Numbered from the stretch's first letter, positions 1 through 14,800 are shown. The stretch: 64,000 nt of DNA from Strongylocentrotus droebachiensis (GCA_035222895.1 JAVYIG010000709.1:372001-436000), one strand, 5' to 3'. Made by a program: numbers and translations. The notes: generated by a model from the letters alone, not told the origin.

Positions 1-599
1 TTAGAAAGTCAGAATACCAAAAAAATAAACTTTGCTCAAAACATATCATTTTATTATGAAAAGAATGCATAGGCCTACATGGTCAAGTCAATATCCTGCA
101 ATTGTTGGCATGTGATGTTTGCTGATTGGCTTAATATGCAAGTTCTCGTTATGACATGTAAATTCGAGTGTGAAACTTACTTATTAGTAAGTACAGTAAA
201 AACACGTGCGACATGAATTTTGTGCAATTGCGCCGAGATAGTGCATGGTTTTGAGCCACATAGTTATAGACCCAATGAAATATATTTCTGAATCATTCCT
301 TACTCATGTTTTATTATTATTATGACAGAGAGAATTGTGTTAAGTTTTCCAAAAATCCCTTGGATAGGAGGTTAAATGGATGCCCTGTGACCGTGTGTAG
401 GAGACAGACTTCCTTGTGCCACTGTACTTCTTGTTAATTATAGTAGGGAGGGTGGGGGACCCTGTGTACCCTGCATATCCTAATCATTAGGGACTTTTAG
501 ATTTGCACTTAAAGTGACTGCTACGTGTGACGTCCTTTTAAGGAAATGTGACCTCCTTTTAAGGCACTATAATGAATGATAATGATAATAATAATAATT

Positions 600-631
<32 letters not shown>

Positions 632-636
632 GATAC

Positions 637-670
<34 letters not shown>

Positions 671-2464
671 AATAATGATAATAATATATTATTATGATAA
701 TGATGACAAGATCAAAAACAATGTTATCGATCACCACAGGAATACCCCCCCCCCCCTCCAGTAATTGCTGATTCAACATTTAATGTGAATTTGCTCTTAT
801 TAGCAACGGAGTAAAGCCATTGATAAACATAAATTTTCTGTTATATATAGAACACTGAAACTTAACATTCTAAAGCATACAAATAAAGTGATATTAAAAG
901 GCAGTCAATGGCCAGTCCCCCAAATAAGTTTATTTGATTATATTAAATAGCAGAGCAAAATGTTGATTTTGAAAAAAGATTTGAGGTCCGGCCCCCTCAC
1001 TCAGTGTTATTTAGGGTACGTGTATACTTGTTCTCTCCCTTTGAAAGCACCCCCTATCTCAGGACTGCCAACATTTCTGAACCCCCCTATCAGGGGCTAT
1101 TTCCTGCCTTAGAGACCCCCCTAAATCCGGAACACTGCTCGATATACCCCCCTATCTATGATATTCAAGATATTCTATAATCCCCTTTTCAATTTTTTTT
1201 TTCAATTCTCGGGCCGGACTTTATCGCGCGAAAAGTATGCCTTTACCAGAGATTTTGGGAACACAAAGGCAGTCAATCCAACCACGGAGTGGGAGGGGGG
1301 GGGGGGGGGGGGGGGGTTGATGCAACTTATACCAAGAATGATAGAGTTGGGATTTGCTACTTTTGGGGTTCACTGCTGATGTGAATAATACCATCTACAT
1401 TGAACGGCAATAATGTATATATATTTTTTCATTTATACCAAGATTTGCCTACGTAGCAACGACAAATACAGATAACAAATATGTTTTCCTTGCTGTCATG
1501 TGAGTAATCAATCTCATTAGCATAGTATAACCCCACCAATCACATCACTAGTTCTCAACAAAAGTTTCCCTGTAAGTTCTCACTTCATGCAGACCTAGTT
1601 ATTCATTTGAAAGCATCTGTCATGTGCGTCCAACCATCACAAACAATAATCCATGAGGAGACAAAAGAAAGGCTTTATGAGTGTTTCAGCGACATTGAAC
1701 TGTTCAACCACTACACCCTGGGTGTATTGATTCTAGGGAGGTGGCACGTGTGCCTCAAACTTTCTGGGAGGGCCGGCCCTGCCAGCTGCTGCTTAAAATT
1801 TGGGGACGAACGTAGGAAAGATCGGGGGCAGAGGGGCAGCTAACTACCCCCTTTGAATCTTATTATGTATATCTGTACCGGTACGTTTAATTCTGCTGTG
1901 ACATTTTCTTTGTTATTCTTAAAGTTATGAAAGAAGATTTTCAGCTATAATGACAGATGAATCAATATATGATTGGCTGAGAATTTTAAAGACAGTTCAT
2001 GGCCCATAATTTTCTCCAGTTTTTGTTTAAAAAAAAAAATCAAATTCCTTTTTAAAATCATGGTTATTTCAGGTTGAAAAAAAAGACAGAATATAATGAC
2101 ATGATACAACAGAGCCCCACATCAACTCTTCAGAGTCTTTTTTTTTAGGTGGGGGGGAGAGGAGGAGAGTCGGGAGTTAGAATTGTGAGGCCCTATCATG
2201 TACTGGGCACCTTTTGATATTGAGCCCTGACTCTGTGTTGGTGTTAAAATTCCTAAAATGAGTTCATACAGATTTAGCATATATTATAGTAATCTTCTTT
2301 TATGCAAAGAAAATCGTGTCTTAGTTTTGGAGGAAAGTCAATCAATTCAATATTTAAATTGTCTTTAGCTTCAAAATAAACATAATATAAAGGCATGGTG
2401 TATACATATCAGCATCCTTCATCAATGTGTGTATCATTATATCTACCATAATCATGAAAACTGA
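1..2464. other. Upstream non-coding DNA, no gene seen
   Basis: Holds a GAT/AAT repeat at about 571-712, a poly-C run near 747-756, a cluster of CCCCCTAT-type short repeats (1046-1160) and a poly-G run (about 1293-1316). ORFs in these parts are repeat products. Confidence 0.7.
571..712. repeat. AAT/GAT microsatellite
   Basis: Imperfect trinucleotide array; overlapping frames on both strands are repeat products. Confidence 0.93.
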
Positions 2465-2479
2465 CATAAAAATACTGCA

Positions 2480-2775
2480 TATGGCAGGAATTAGACAAAA
2501 TATCCTGATAAGAATGGTTAAAGAAAGAAAGGTGAAATACTTTGGCCACATTTAAATACATCAGAGTCGCTTGAAAGATTTGTTGGAAGGAAAAGTGGAA
2601 GGTACCAGACCAATAGGGAAACAGAGAACTAGTAACCCGGAGGGGAACATCAAGACATGGAGTGTAATGACACTGCAATAGTGTACTAGGATGGCAGAGA
2701 ACAGAGATGTGTGGTAGATTGTTGCCATCAACCTCTGAGATGGGAGAAGATACCTTGATAGATAGATAGATCAAA
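2480..2775 (+). pseudogene. Decayed non-LTR retrotransposon, C-terminal part of the reverse transcriptase ORF
   Basis: Translation gives RMVKERKVKYFGHI, then after a frame shift LLEGKVEGTRPIGKQRT, NIKTWSVMTLQ-stop-CTRMAENRDVW-stop-IVAINL. This is the familiar tail of endonuclease/reverse-transcriptase ORFs of RTE/CR1-like LINEs (KERKLKYFGH... EGKVEG... R...W...A.NR..W). Two in-frame stops and a shift show that it is dead. A short GATA repeat after it (2757-2771) may be the element's 3' tail. Confidence 0.72.
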
Positions 2776-3549
2776 TCATGTTTACAAGTGACCAATACAC
2801 CCCCTGTTCCCCGTTCTTGTTTAATACTATATATGCCATTTCTCACATCTGTATGACGTAAATTTCTTGTATTGCCACGCGACCCTTCTCTTCTTTGTGT
2901 GAATATTCCTAGGCTAGGGGTGTTAAAAAATCATTGAACGGAATATGAAACACAAGGATTAGGCTGATCTAATAAAGCAAGTTATATTTTTAAAATCTGT
3001 AAATATAAAAAAAATCCCTGCAAGCTGAAAGCAATTTTCAGGGATGCCAATTTTTGGCCATTAGCCTAAATTCAGGCCCTGGCAAGTTATTTTCAGGCCA
3101 TAGTTTAGGCTTTTTTTGTGTACAAAATAGCTTATTCTAGGTGGTTTTCAGGCCCTCTGATCAATTCCAACTGGCATCGCTGAATTTTGAGCTCAAATCA
3201 ATTTCCTCACAAAAGATTCATTGATTTTGGGAACTTTTAGAAAAGCTATGGAAAAGTGAAAATCAAAAGATTCTTGTGTTTAATAATAAAAATGTTACTT
3301 ATAAATGCGCTTACGACGAAGTCTCTAAGCGCTAAAAGAAAGCTTCCCTAGCTTATTTCAAGAATGATCAATTAAATAATCTTTCTCATTGCGTCATTGT
3401 ATTTTTTTTATATTGAAAAAATTGCAGCTATTTAGCATTGCTGTTGAACCAATGAAGAGGAATTTGTAGAAGAGTAAGGTGATACAAAAATCATTCAACC
3501 AGGAGAAGGGTGTGTGGAGATGAAGGAGGGGGGGGGGGGGGTTTAAACC

Positions 3550-3722
3550 AAAATCATTATTGAAACCAATGCTGCATGGATCAATTAAATTCATACGTTA
3601 TGTTTCTCAAAATTGGCAAATTCAGTTAAAACAAGAATCATCATTGAAACCAGTGCTGCATGAATCAATTATATTCATACGATATGTTTCTCCAAATTGG
3701 TGAATTCAACTGGCTGGCATGT
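3550..3722 (+). repeat. Diverged tandem duplication, about 95-bp unit
   Basis: The segment with AATCATTATTGAAACCAATG (from 3550) recurs as AATCATCATTGAAACCAGTG at about 3637, and the following 70 bases also match with substitutions. A poly-G run precedes it (3528-3541). Confidence 0.75.
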
Positions 3723-3894
3723 ACAATTTATAAAATCCATTTAGCAAGGCTTTTGTGAATTTAGAGGAGGATAAGGCTACAATGGAGGTATTGTATTTAG
3801 TCAATTATGGATAATCCTCCATATATTGCGATCTATCAGTCTACTATTTTTGGATGAATATTTTTTATGAGTTGAAATGAGGAAATGAGATGCA

Positions 3895-4270
3895 ATTAAA
3901 AGTTGATCACATGCCCAGCAAAACACATACCCAATCAAGCTACAAAAAGGTTTTGACATGATGGCCAGATGCACCTTCAATCTTCAATCCGCTGAATTCG
4001 TTTTTGTGTGATGAATATTCTCCATGTTTCTTTTCTATCCCATTCCTTGTAAAATATTGCAATGGGATTGTGATGCTTTGATTTGAAAAGTTGATCACAT
4101 GCCTAGCAAAACACATACCAAGTCAAGTTACAAAAACATTTTTTACTTGATGGCTCAATGCAGCTTCTTTCCACTCAATTTTTTTTTTGATATGAATACT
4201 CTGTATTTTTGTAAATCACATTCCCAGTTCAAATATTGCAATGGAATGGTGAGAGATTTTTTAATTTGAC
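3895..4270 (+). repeat. Diverged tandem duplication, about 190-bp unit
   Basis: AGTTGATCACATGCCCAGCA at about 3900 recurs as AGTTGATCACATGCCTAGCA at about 4090, each followed by AAACACATACC and, about 130 bp later, by ATATTGCAATGG. Two copies. Confidence 0.75.
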
Positions 4271-4598
4271 AGATATATGTACGTGATGTACATTGTGCAA
4301 TTGGTTTTAATACCTAAATACAACAAATTTTATTCTGAGAGAGAACACATAAATAATATTATGTGAAATTATACAAATGGACTTTTAATTGATATGAAGT
4401 TGTAGTGGTAGCCATATACAAATTGCAATGGTAGTGAGGATTTATGAGACATATATGATATGGTATAGGATTCTTGCGGGGTATACCTCAGAGTTTACAT
4501 TTTAAAATTTCCATTTAACATGATAAATGTGCAACTGATACCGTAATTAACGTTGTATAAACCGCCCTCGTGTATTAACCGCACCCCATTTTTTCGCC

Positions 4599-4630
<32 letters not shown>

Positions 4631-6234
4631 CCAAGATTTTTTTTTGTCCGTGTTAATGAACCCACGCGGGAAGGCCTTTCATTTAACTGCGAGGTGCAGC
4701 TGAATGTGTAAGATCATTAATGTAAATTAAAAAACAGTAGAGGACCTAGGATAGAACCTTGTGGTACACCATGTAATAGAAGAAAAATTGGAGGAATTAT
4801 TATTATAAACTACATATTGAGATCACAGACAAATTTGACAGACAAAATTTGATTGTTGTTCTAGTTTCCAAGTGTTGAGTCAACACACCGATTACTGAGC
4901 TGGGATACATTGCCAGGCATAGCGCCAGGTGGAGGGGCATAAATCAAAACTTACATATTCAATTTTATTTGCATTGTATTGACTCTGTTTGTGTTCATTT
5001 GAATTGTCAATATACCTGCAGAAAACAGAAATGAATATGAGACAAAGTATTTGCATTGAAATAATTGCAGTCATGTACTGTAACAATATTTCTGTATTCT
5101 GAAGTTAAACTGTATCAAGTCTTCAAAATAAACCCAGACATTTTCTGTTGCTCTTTTCCCAGTAGCTGCCTAACCTGAAATCCTCAAATATAGCACTAAA
5201 GATAACTTGATGTGTAATATTGAATGCATTAATGTCATGTACATTTGTAAAGATATATCAGTTCACTGGGAAAAGACATTCATTCATTGTAAATTAATTG
5301 ATTAACGCAACTGGCATGCCATCTATATGAGTTAACTCCCTTCCGTCTATTAACAGAAAAATATGAAAGTGCCATACGTTCTGCAATTGCAGACATTTAT
5401 AATGCACATGTAGAATTTGATCATTGAGAGAAGTGAACGTGTATGTGAGATGCACGGTAATGGGATACAGTGCAGAGAGTTTGGCTTTTAGTGTCACTTC
5501 GTGAACCCCAATTAGCTATTCTAGTGTGGAATTATTAATTGGCGGCCATTTTGAATCGTCATATGGCCTTGACTGTCCAATCAATACAAAACCCTGCTTT
5601 CTGTCTCTGTATAGTCATTACCAATAGAACTAGGGTGGGTCGGGATTATGATAATATACTGCATTTTCACTACATGTATACCCCAGTTCTCTGTTTGTGT
5701 CGCTGTTTTATGCAAGATATTGCAAAGTACATTTCCAGCTTCCTATTTTTCTTTTTTTTCACCTCCCCTTCTCATTTTATTGGATGCAAAGAAGATTTAT
5801 CGGAATACTCCCAATTTCCCTAAAAATTATTGTGGAAAGCAATTTACAGTTGTATTGTCTTCACTAGATTTGGACGTGTCTTACATCAGTTACACTTGAT
5901 TTGTCATTCACAAATAATAAACATTATTTCACACTTTCATTCATTTTCAAGAGGCACATACTATGTGTACCACGGTTCCTCCCTGCTTATCATTTATGAA
6001 ATGATTGCATGTGTAAATTTATCTGCTGCAAGTCGGAAGGCACTAAATCACATCATATGATTATCAATTCCCTTTTGGCTCTCATAGATGATGTTTTATT
6101 AACCCATCTTTGTAAGATGTGGACTTGTTGAATAAAGCTCATTTGAAATTACACATTGTCTGTATTGTTTTGCCTAAACCTTTAACAAAAGAGATTGTAA
6201 TTAGAATTGAAATTATCATTTAATCTCTTTCTTT

Positions 6235-6277
<43 letters not shown>

Positions 6278-9040
6278 GTTGTATGTCCCCCTTTTCTCTC
6301 CTACTCTCATATTGTGCAACAATTTCTCACACAAACAAAAGGATGATTCAAACAACAAACAGTAACTGCATATGAAGTTGTAACTTGCATTTCACTTCCG
6401 ATGCATATGCATCCAACTTAAAAGGAAATAGATTATGATTTAAAACTTAAAAGGAAATAACCTTAAATATATTATGATTTTCTCTTTGTGGTTTATCTTT
6501 CATCATCATCTTGCCTGCATATTCAGGTCTATGAGTCAGAATACAAACGAATCTGAAACTGATGCCATCAAACTCATTATGTTTGCTTGCACTCTCTGTC
6601 TCTCTCTAGAATTGCATATTGATGCAAAATGTTTCTATGGCAACACTGTTTGTCCAGTGGTGTTCTGTATACCATGCTGTCAACCTAGGCGCCTGTCCTG
6701 TTTATCCTCAAACATGTAATTATGCAGATTCGTTTCATGCCACATCGAAATGAAGTGAAATATGTAATTCAATGAAATGCGCCTTGGTTTTAATAACAAC
6801 TGGTTTCAGTTTACAGCTAAGCACAAAGAAAATGTGAACTATATAGAGAGGCACAAATGGAAATCTTTATTTCTTCAAAAGATATTGATTCAACAAACTT
6901 TACTCTGGTTTTCATAAAGTTTTTAATGTATATAATAAAAAATGTATTCAATGCACCTAGAGATGATAGTCATTCATCAGGAATTTGTAATCAAAACCAA
7001 AACAAAGACAAATATTGACTTGCGACTATGTGTACATGCAGTACACTCAATTAATTAAAATTAAAAACCTGCTTCAGGTTCAAATTCTGAGTTAAAACTG
7101 CAAACAAATGAGAAAATTCATCTGACAAGTAACTAATTAGATGAAGAAGAAAGATTGGGATAAAGATTTGGATCAATTGTGCCTGATAAGGGATACTAAA
7201 TAATTATTGTGTAACACTTGTCACAAGTTTATTGCATTCATTTGAGAAAGAGATAACAAATTAAATTTAATCAATTTACTCATGATTGTAGTATATATTC
7301 ATATCCTCATTCTTGTATCCAAAACATTTATATTACCTTTTTTAATGAATAAAACATTGTGATATTAATTTCATTCTGTACCATTAATTAATTTTTTGAC
7401 AAAGTGGATTGCATGCCCCAAAAGCAAATGTAATTGATTCATGACAGTCACAGCAAAAACCTCAATACAATTTAAATCCAGTATACTGGCAGTGTAGGAA
7501 TAAGTCAGCAATCAGGTTGAAAGCTCTCATCTGAAAGCGAATTTAGGATGGAGTACAGCGCATTAATGGATTGCCATTTTAAAAATGCATGAATACATTG
7601 TAGCCCCCATCCTCCCTGCTGTGCCCCTCGTCAGGGAATCATATGTAATAATAATAATAATAAAAGTGGGCTCTTGTATAGCGCTCATGTCTGTCAGACA
7701 TCTGAAATTCTGCATGTATATTTAAATTATGAATTTGTAGAGGGTAAAGTACTTTTAAAGTGGTTCTCATCACCAGACGGATGACTTCATCGGCAAAATG
7801 ATCCGGTCTAATTCTTTTCTGATCGGAAATGTCTGTTCATGTAAATATTCAACAAGTTCCTCTATCTGACTGTCTCCACTGCTGTATATGGAGATGGGGA
7901 CAGAGCAGACTATCTCATTGCGTGATGTTATTAGAATTATTATCGGGTTCAGTGAGGTATATTTGAGTTGATTATAACACATGACTTGCATCAGTTTTCC
8001 AAGTAATTGTAGAATTTGATTGTTATTTATTCACCAATAGCAGCACGATCTGCTGTAATTGCTCTTTCCATTGCCCAGGCACGCAGGGAGAGATCAAGCA
8101 AAGCCCGTTGACATTTCTGCATCAAAGACAGGATGTGAAATTTCATGATATTAAGCATTTGCAGAAGCCAGATGAATACAGTCCATCTTCTGTCTAGATT
8201 CATTTGAGTTGATCATTTATCAATTATTTAGTAATGAATAATTATATAAATTTATTAATCGCAGACATGGTGGAAGTATATTCTACTGCGCCGCTAGAGC
8301 TCCTGACGTGCTTAATATGTACAACATCATTCCCAATAATATATGTGACATTATGCAACAAATAGCTCATGCACCTGTTTATTATTTATCTACTTGTCTC
8401 TTTATTCAAAATACAAGGTATACATTCTATTTAAAGAATACTGTTCTACTTTCCCCCATTGCACTTGTGTATATGGTAACTGGAATTAACAAAATTAATT
8501 AGTGTTCACAAAGGTTAGCATTGTAACAAGTACTTGCAAGTCAAGCATGTTTACAATGGTTTTAAAGAACAAAGTTTGAACAAACCTTTCATACAATTTA
8601 CAATGTTTACAAACAACTATTATGATAGAATCAGTCATATGATTTTTTGATCAAAAACTGTCAAGTGAAATTAATGTTAGGGCATATTGAACTGATGCAT
8701 TAGTTATCTTAAGAGTATCTGTGTTCAATAGCTATTTCACACACGATCAAAATAAATGAGGTACGGTCCATCAAGTAAAGTATAGTGTTATCAGTCAGTT
8801 TGATAGAAAGTACCTGTCCTCCAAATGGGAGTGCATTAAATATCAATCCATCTCTTACCCCACACGTCATTGTCATTAGTACTATAGAAATCCCATCTAC
8901 CAGCTGACTGTAGGTCCAATATCACACTACGGCTTACCATTTAATTTCCGAGCCTCTTTGTGTCAAATTTTTACAGTCGCCTTTTTCAGAGTCATTACGG
9001 ACAGGCAAATGGCAGTTCATGGGGAGGAATTATTCGTGTG
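4270..9040. other. Non-coding DNA without recognised gene
   Basis: Contains a poly-A tract with flanking TATTAACCGCACCCCATTTT (about 4545-4680, a likely degenerate transposon), a CT repeat (6241-6273), a 35-bp duplication (about 6412-6480) and a short AAT repeat (7650-7662). The reading frames are short and lack coding character. Confidence 0.6.
6241..6273. repeat. (CT)n microsatellite
   Basis: Uninterrupted CT dinucleotides. Confidence 0.95.
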
Positions 9041-9044
9041 TGGG

Positions 9045-9117
9045 TATAAAACAAACGCAGGGTACTACTTATCTAGTCTAACTTAACAGCAAGCCAACTG
9101 CAGGCAACTGATTGAAG
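9045..9117 (+). promoter_or_regulatory. Possible TATA promoter with short leader exon
   Basis: TATAAAA at 9045-9051 is followed about 25-35 bp later by TACTTATCTAGTCTAACTTA, a plausible initiator region, and by AAG/GTATCT at 9117, a possible donor. The coding exon at 19754 seems to begin at an acceptor, so an upstream non-coding exon is needed. No transcript evidence; TATAAAA occurs by chance in AT-rich DNA. Confidence 0.22.
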
Positions 9118-11579
9118 GTATCTTTTATTTAGTTTCATCTTTATAAATGGATGAGATCAAGATTATTGTAATTTGAATATTTTCTGTAATGAAATGTGCT
9201 TACCCATGATGTTATCAACAGTGAGATTTAATATTTGTAGGGATTGCTTGCTCTGTATGGGACACGTATACAGTGAACAAGTTTAAACATACACTATCAC
9301 ATGGCAATTAATTTACATTAATTGCTGTGCGTGTACATGTAAACAAGAACAGTTGGTAGTTTTTACATTTTTTCACTCTATCGAGTTGAATGATGCATCT
9401 TGCAAAATTCAGTTTTTCATGTCATAAGTATCTTCAAATTCAGAAATGCTTCCTTTTGAACTAACGATAACAAATGACCCTTCTCTGCAATTTTCAGTCT
9501 TGTTTTTTAATTACTTACCGCAAACGGACAAATGTTTGGCTTAAATGATACGTTTAGCTTTAATTATATTGAGGTGCTTTAATAAAGGAAGCAACAAATT
9601 TATTCGTAACAAAAATACACCAAACAAAACAGTGCCTGATGCTGTAGACTAGTCTGTCCAATCCATGCTATGGCTTCTCTCTTTGTCGACGGGAAGGGTT
9701 CCCATAGCAACGCAAGCTTAGGGCAGATGCCTATCTATATCTTACGGTCAGTGAATATTCAGCCTCCTTTAAAGACCATCTTTTGTGGTCATGGCAGTAT
9801 GGTGGATATCTAATTTGTTTGGTCAATAATTTATGGTTTTGAAATGCTGATTGGGACTTACATCAAACAATATATGTCAACAGTGTTCATAAGGCATTGT
9901 TACAAGTTTTTCTCTGCTTCGTTGTGGTATAGTCATCCTGGTGTATATATATATATATATATATATATATTCACTTTGCAGCTGAATTTTTTCTTCTTCA
10001 TATTTTAGTATTCATATACTGTTTTGGGGGCCTTTTTTTCTTTGCAATAACAAAATGCCATTATGTATTTTCAAACAATGTTTACTGTATTTTGTAAAAT
10101 GTTATAATCTGAATATAATCTGAAAAGAGAATATATACATGTATATGCCCAAATTATAATTCTTTAAATAATTTGAGCAAGGTTATATGGTGAGGATTGA
10201 AATATCTATATAATAAGTTAATAACTTCCATGATAACCCCAATCATTTGTTTGTAGATCTTACAAGTATCTGGCAATATGAAAATTTGGGCATCTTAAAA
10301 GAATGAAATGTGTACAATGTGTAAAATGTAGAATAATTGTTGACATTCTTTTGGAACGAAAGGGATATCATGTAATTAAATAATATTTAAAATTATGATT
10401 GTATGCACTTTACAGGTATATCTACCAGTCCCATTAAAACAGGTTGTATTTTATTTTATACCCGGCTGATTTTTTTCTAAATTTTGTCAAGGATATGTCG
10501 ATGTGTGGATCAATGCGTTTGCTTTTATTCACATATTGCTTCTCATATGAGAAATTTGAATTCTCATATGAACTGTACATACAAGCAAGGCTCTGCAGCT
10601 TAGCAAATATTTGATGTTGATAAATCGAAAACCGAAAGTGCTCAGAGTGCTGTAAAATGTCACAGGGGAGCATGGGTCTTTGTGCGGCTCAAACAGATAT
10701 TGTACATAAACCCCTGGCACACGGTTTGGTGATGTACAGCAGATGAATTGGGGCATATATTTGGAAAGTTTTTTTTGTTTGCATTTTTACATGAATATAT
10801 AATATTCCCCCAGGAATGATGTAGACAATTTATATTTCTTCATTTTTCATGAATAATAAAAGTGTCTGCAGCACACCTTGGAGGGAAATTATTTCATTTT
10901 TTTATCAAATCCATGCATGTTGCCAATGTTTACCAGGTTGCAGTTACTCATAGATAAAATTTATTAATGCATGCCACATACTACATAATGTGTTATAACA
11001 TAATATTATGCATTGGTAAGCCTGTAGTTGTATAGATCTAGAGCACATACAATTCCATATCACAATACTGAATACATGAATATACCCTTGGTTGATGTTT
11101 TTAATTAAAAAAACACAAAATGTCTACATGTCTGGAGGACATCTTACTCATCAAATTACCCTAAGATATTGATTTCATCTGAGGTCATCATCCTTTCTTT
11201 ACACCTTCAGACCTCCGCTCTTCATCTTGCTTGGATATTAAGTAGGGGCATTCACACAAGGGGATATCCCGTGTACAACATTCATGGAAAGAAAATGTAA
11301 ATGAATGTATTATTGTATAGCAAAAGGGTAGTGCAGTGTGTCATTAAGAAACTATAGTTTCAGGGAGATTTTAGCTTACACCACATGTTTAGTTTTAGCT
11401 TTTAAGTCATGAACGTTCCTCGAGCTCACAAAATGACAGTGTGTCTTTGTAATATCGACGCACACTCACAATAATTCCCACCAACTGGGTTATGCAATTT
11501 TCTTTCGGTATCATTTCATACAGTATCCTGGTTCTTTGTCAAGGTTTCGATTGAAGCTTGCACTGCTCATATCTCACCT

Positions 11580-11872
11580 GGGGGTGTTTCACAAAGTCTA
11601 AGTTCGACTTTAGTTGGACTTGAACTATGGCAGGCCATTCATGCCACTGGTTGCTCTCACCATTTGTCTCTCAAGGGACATCACATATCTACAGAATTCA
11701 CATTTTTTCAAATACTTTATTATTGAAGGTAAAAACATTATTTAAAGATCATAATTTCTAAGTTTTTTCCCTCTAATTTTTCATCTGGTTCAAGACTTTT
11801 TAAGGGCATAAATCCACTGCCATAGTTGAAGTCTAACTTAATTTAATCTTTGTCTTTGTGAAACACTCCCCT
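11580..11872. mobile_element. MITE-like element, GGGTGTTTCACAAAG family
   Basis: Left end GGGGTGTTTCACAAAG, right end CTTTGTGAAACACTCCCC: inverted termini of about 18 bp with one mismatch. Similar ends occur at 33779 and 42874. No coding capacity. Confidence 0.75.
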
Positions 11873-14800
11873 GGTGAAAAGAAATTATGCAACTTTCACA
11901 AAAGATAAAAGACATTAAATCTAATAAATGTGCAGTGTTTGAATCGCTGTATAAGGAGTTAAGCTCATCTGAATGGGGAGGGCCTGTATTCATGGCCTGA
12001 GGGGCTGTGAGCCCTTCTCACGATCATTAATTGTGCGCCCTTCAATCCATCACAAAAGCACTGACCCAATCTGAGGGTTTTCATTGAATTCTATCAAAAA
12101 GAAATACAAATCAAAGTGGGTTCAGGCCTTAATTGTAGCTAGAGGGGACTTTCAATCTGAGCTCAAGAAAATTATTGTTTAGGGAAATCTTTTGGCACTT
12201 TTTGCAACAAAAGAAGAAGGAACTATGTTTGCTTAAAACCTGATCACTAGAGTCTATGGAAAATGAGACATTTTCATCGAGGTATGAAATATTTCAAAGA
12301 GCATGAATAATATTAGGAGCTGGATATCTTTTAAAAGACATTTAGATGGACATATTGTACATCATCTATGACTTATATTCGTGTTACCCAGAACCTTCAT
12401 CCTGAAACAACACGATTCTATTACATAGAAGAAATGGGGGAAATTATTAATACTACAACAGTTGTAACAATTTATGCCAATGTAATTAGTCTGGTAATTG
12501 AATGATTGCATAACCAATTTTTGTAATCCAGTGACATTATTTTTTTAATAGCTATCAAATTTATTAGTGTTAAGTCAAGGCTACACAAAATACAACATCA
12601 CTGTACTATAGTGAGCTGTGAGGCTGTATTTTCATATTTAATGTTTTTTGTTACTGTATATGTTTATAGTTGTAATCCTGTGTTCCTTTCATACAGAGTA
12701 CTAATACAAAGTCTGCAGTAGGATCAAATTTTACAGTAATGTTTTATTCCTGAGTCTTCGAAAGAGTGGCATAATAGAGTGTTTCAAACCACAACATTTA
12801 AGCCCGACAAAGGACAAGGGTTGAATTTTTTGACATCAATTGCTAGGCTTGTTCAAAATTGTATACCAAACATTGCACCTCAACTGTACTGACGCAGAAC
12901 TGCGCATTATTGATTGTAACAAAAGGATGTTTGTATGTACACAATGACTGAGTGTGGCTGTATATAATTGCCAGCTGAATGGATTTTGTATTTACATGCT
13001 AACGCTTTCTTTGCCCAATTAAACCCCAAACCACTAATGAGAAGTGTTATTCCTCATACCACATTTTTCATTGAGGAGGATGTTCATGTGTATTTTATCA
13101 CGTCATTTCCTTTACTTTTTTATAGCAACATTAGACAAAAAGGTAAATCTGTAAATAAAGAAAAAAAGAGAAATAACAATCAACAATTTAAATTGAACAG
13201 TGTTCTCATAGAAATGAAGAATATTTGTAAAGAGAATATTTTGCCTTGTTTTACCAGATATGTTGGCATCGATATTGTATGAAGTGAATTTACCCTTAGC
13301 ATTTAAACCGAATGGACATTTTGGACTCTGCACCATTAACAATTGAACTGCACAAAGTATACCATTTTAAAATTTGTCTCCCCATTGAATGAAAAATGGG
13401 CAAAGTATACTGTTTCTAACACATTCTATTTCATATACATTTGTATTCTTCACCGAATACAAATGTTAAAAGTTTCTTTTTTAGACTTTGATTATGTTAT
13501 ATTTTTGAAAGGCTTCCTGTACGTGTTTTGGGTAAATGACCCCCCCCCCCGGAAGAATTCAGAGAAGAGATGCAAAACGCTTTGTGCAGGTTTAGCTGAA
13601 TACATTTATACAACATTTTAGCCTTGTTTTATATTTGCTCAAAGAGACAGATTCTTCCCCTGTTACCTTTACGAGTATGATGGTTAAGCACTTCTGTAAT
13701 CTGTAATGGAATTATTCACCAGTAACTAAGTTACAGGGGTTTCGTTTAAAAGAGATAACCTAATTCTTCTATCACCCTAGCTTCAAATGGTGTGAAAGTC
13801 AATCTCAGAGATCTATATAGATCTAGCAGTGCATGTTTACTCCCACCCAGAGATGAGTTCAAATGCATCATCTAAAATTATGATGATGCTATCTCTTCCT
13901 ATAATTTACAGGAGCACCTTACAAACCTTCATCAATAACTATGTTGATATTTGAACTTTGCATGTACGAAATAGATTTTTTTCCCCCCATACTTATATTT
14001 TAGGAATGTTTTATAGATAGCATGATGTTTTGTATGTTTATATTTCCTCAACTATCTATTAAGTGGATTTTCTTTTTATCGTTCAAGTATTTCAAATTGT
14101 GAAATGCTTTGGGATTGCAAGCAACTTTGTTGTAGATTCATTATATTGGATAGACTTATATTACCGGTAGCTACATGTATTATTAAAGTTGTTATTCTTA
14201 TGTTCAAGTCATATGAATGTTTCCAAAATATCTGCCTCCTGACTAGACTTTTCTCATTCTTCCTTTTGTTGTTGTTTTGATTGATCTGCTCTCTGCCTTA
14301 AAAAAAGACACACACAAATTTATCATGATTTTGGTTAACAAAAATAATCACTCTTTTAAAAGTATTTTGACTTGAAAGAAGTCACAAATAGGGGTTTCAT
14401 TTTAATACTAAGAAGTATTCTATGATAATTACTTGAAAGATGCAGAGAACAGTACCATATTGTCATTCTCAAATTAAATTTATGAGCAAACCCCTACCAT
14501 TGCTTGCCAATCAATTTGTAATTTGTAGTTTTATCCCTTTCAAAATAGATTAGTAGGAAGTAGTTCCACGCCATTGAGCAGCACAACCATGTCATTGTGA
14601 AAATCTAATTGGATGCTTGATATAAATGATTTGTTAATTTGAAAGGATGTGTATAATCATCCAAAGTATGTGCTGTGTGGGCTGGATGTTTAATGTATTA
14701 CCCACCAAGCAGTACGAAAGATGTTTTAATAAAATCATTATGCGTAGGATGGAATCGGCATGTTCAATTTATGGGATCGTTCATGATCACTGAAGAAAGA

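Noticed and set aside
2409..2846. 145-codon minus-strand frame
   Set aside because: Antisense to the LINE fossil; no domain and no splice support.
5539..6060. Overlapping + strand frames of 76-94 codons
   Set aside because: AT-rich, overlapping in different frames, no recognisable motif or consistent splice signals.
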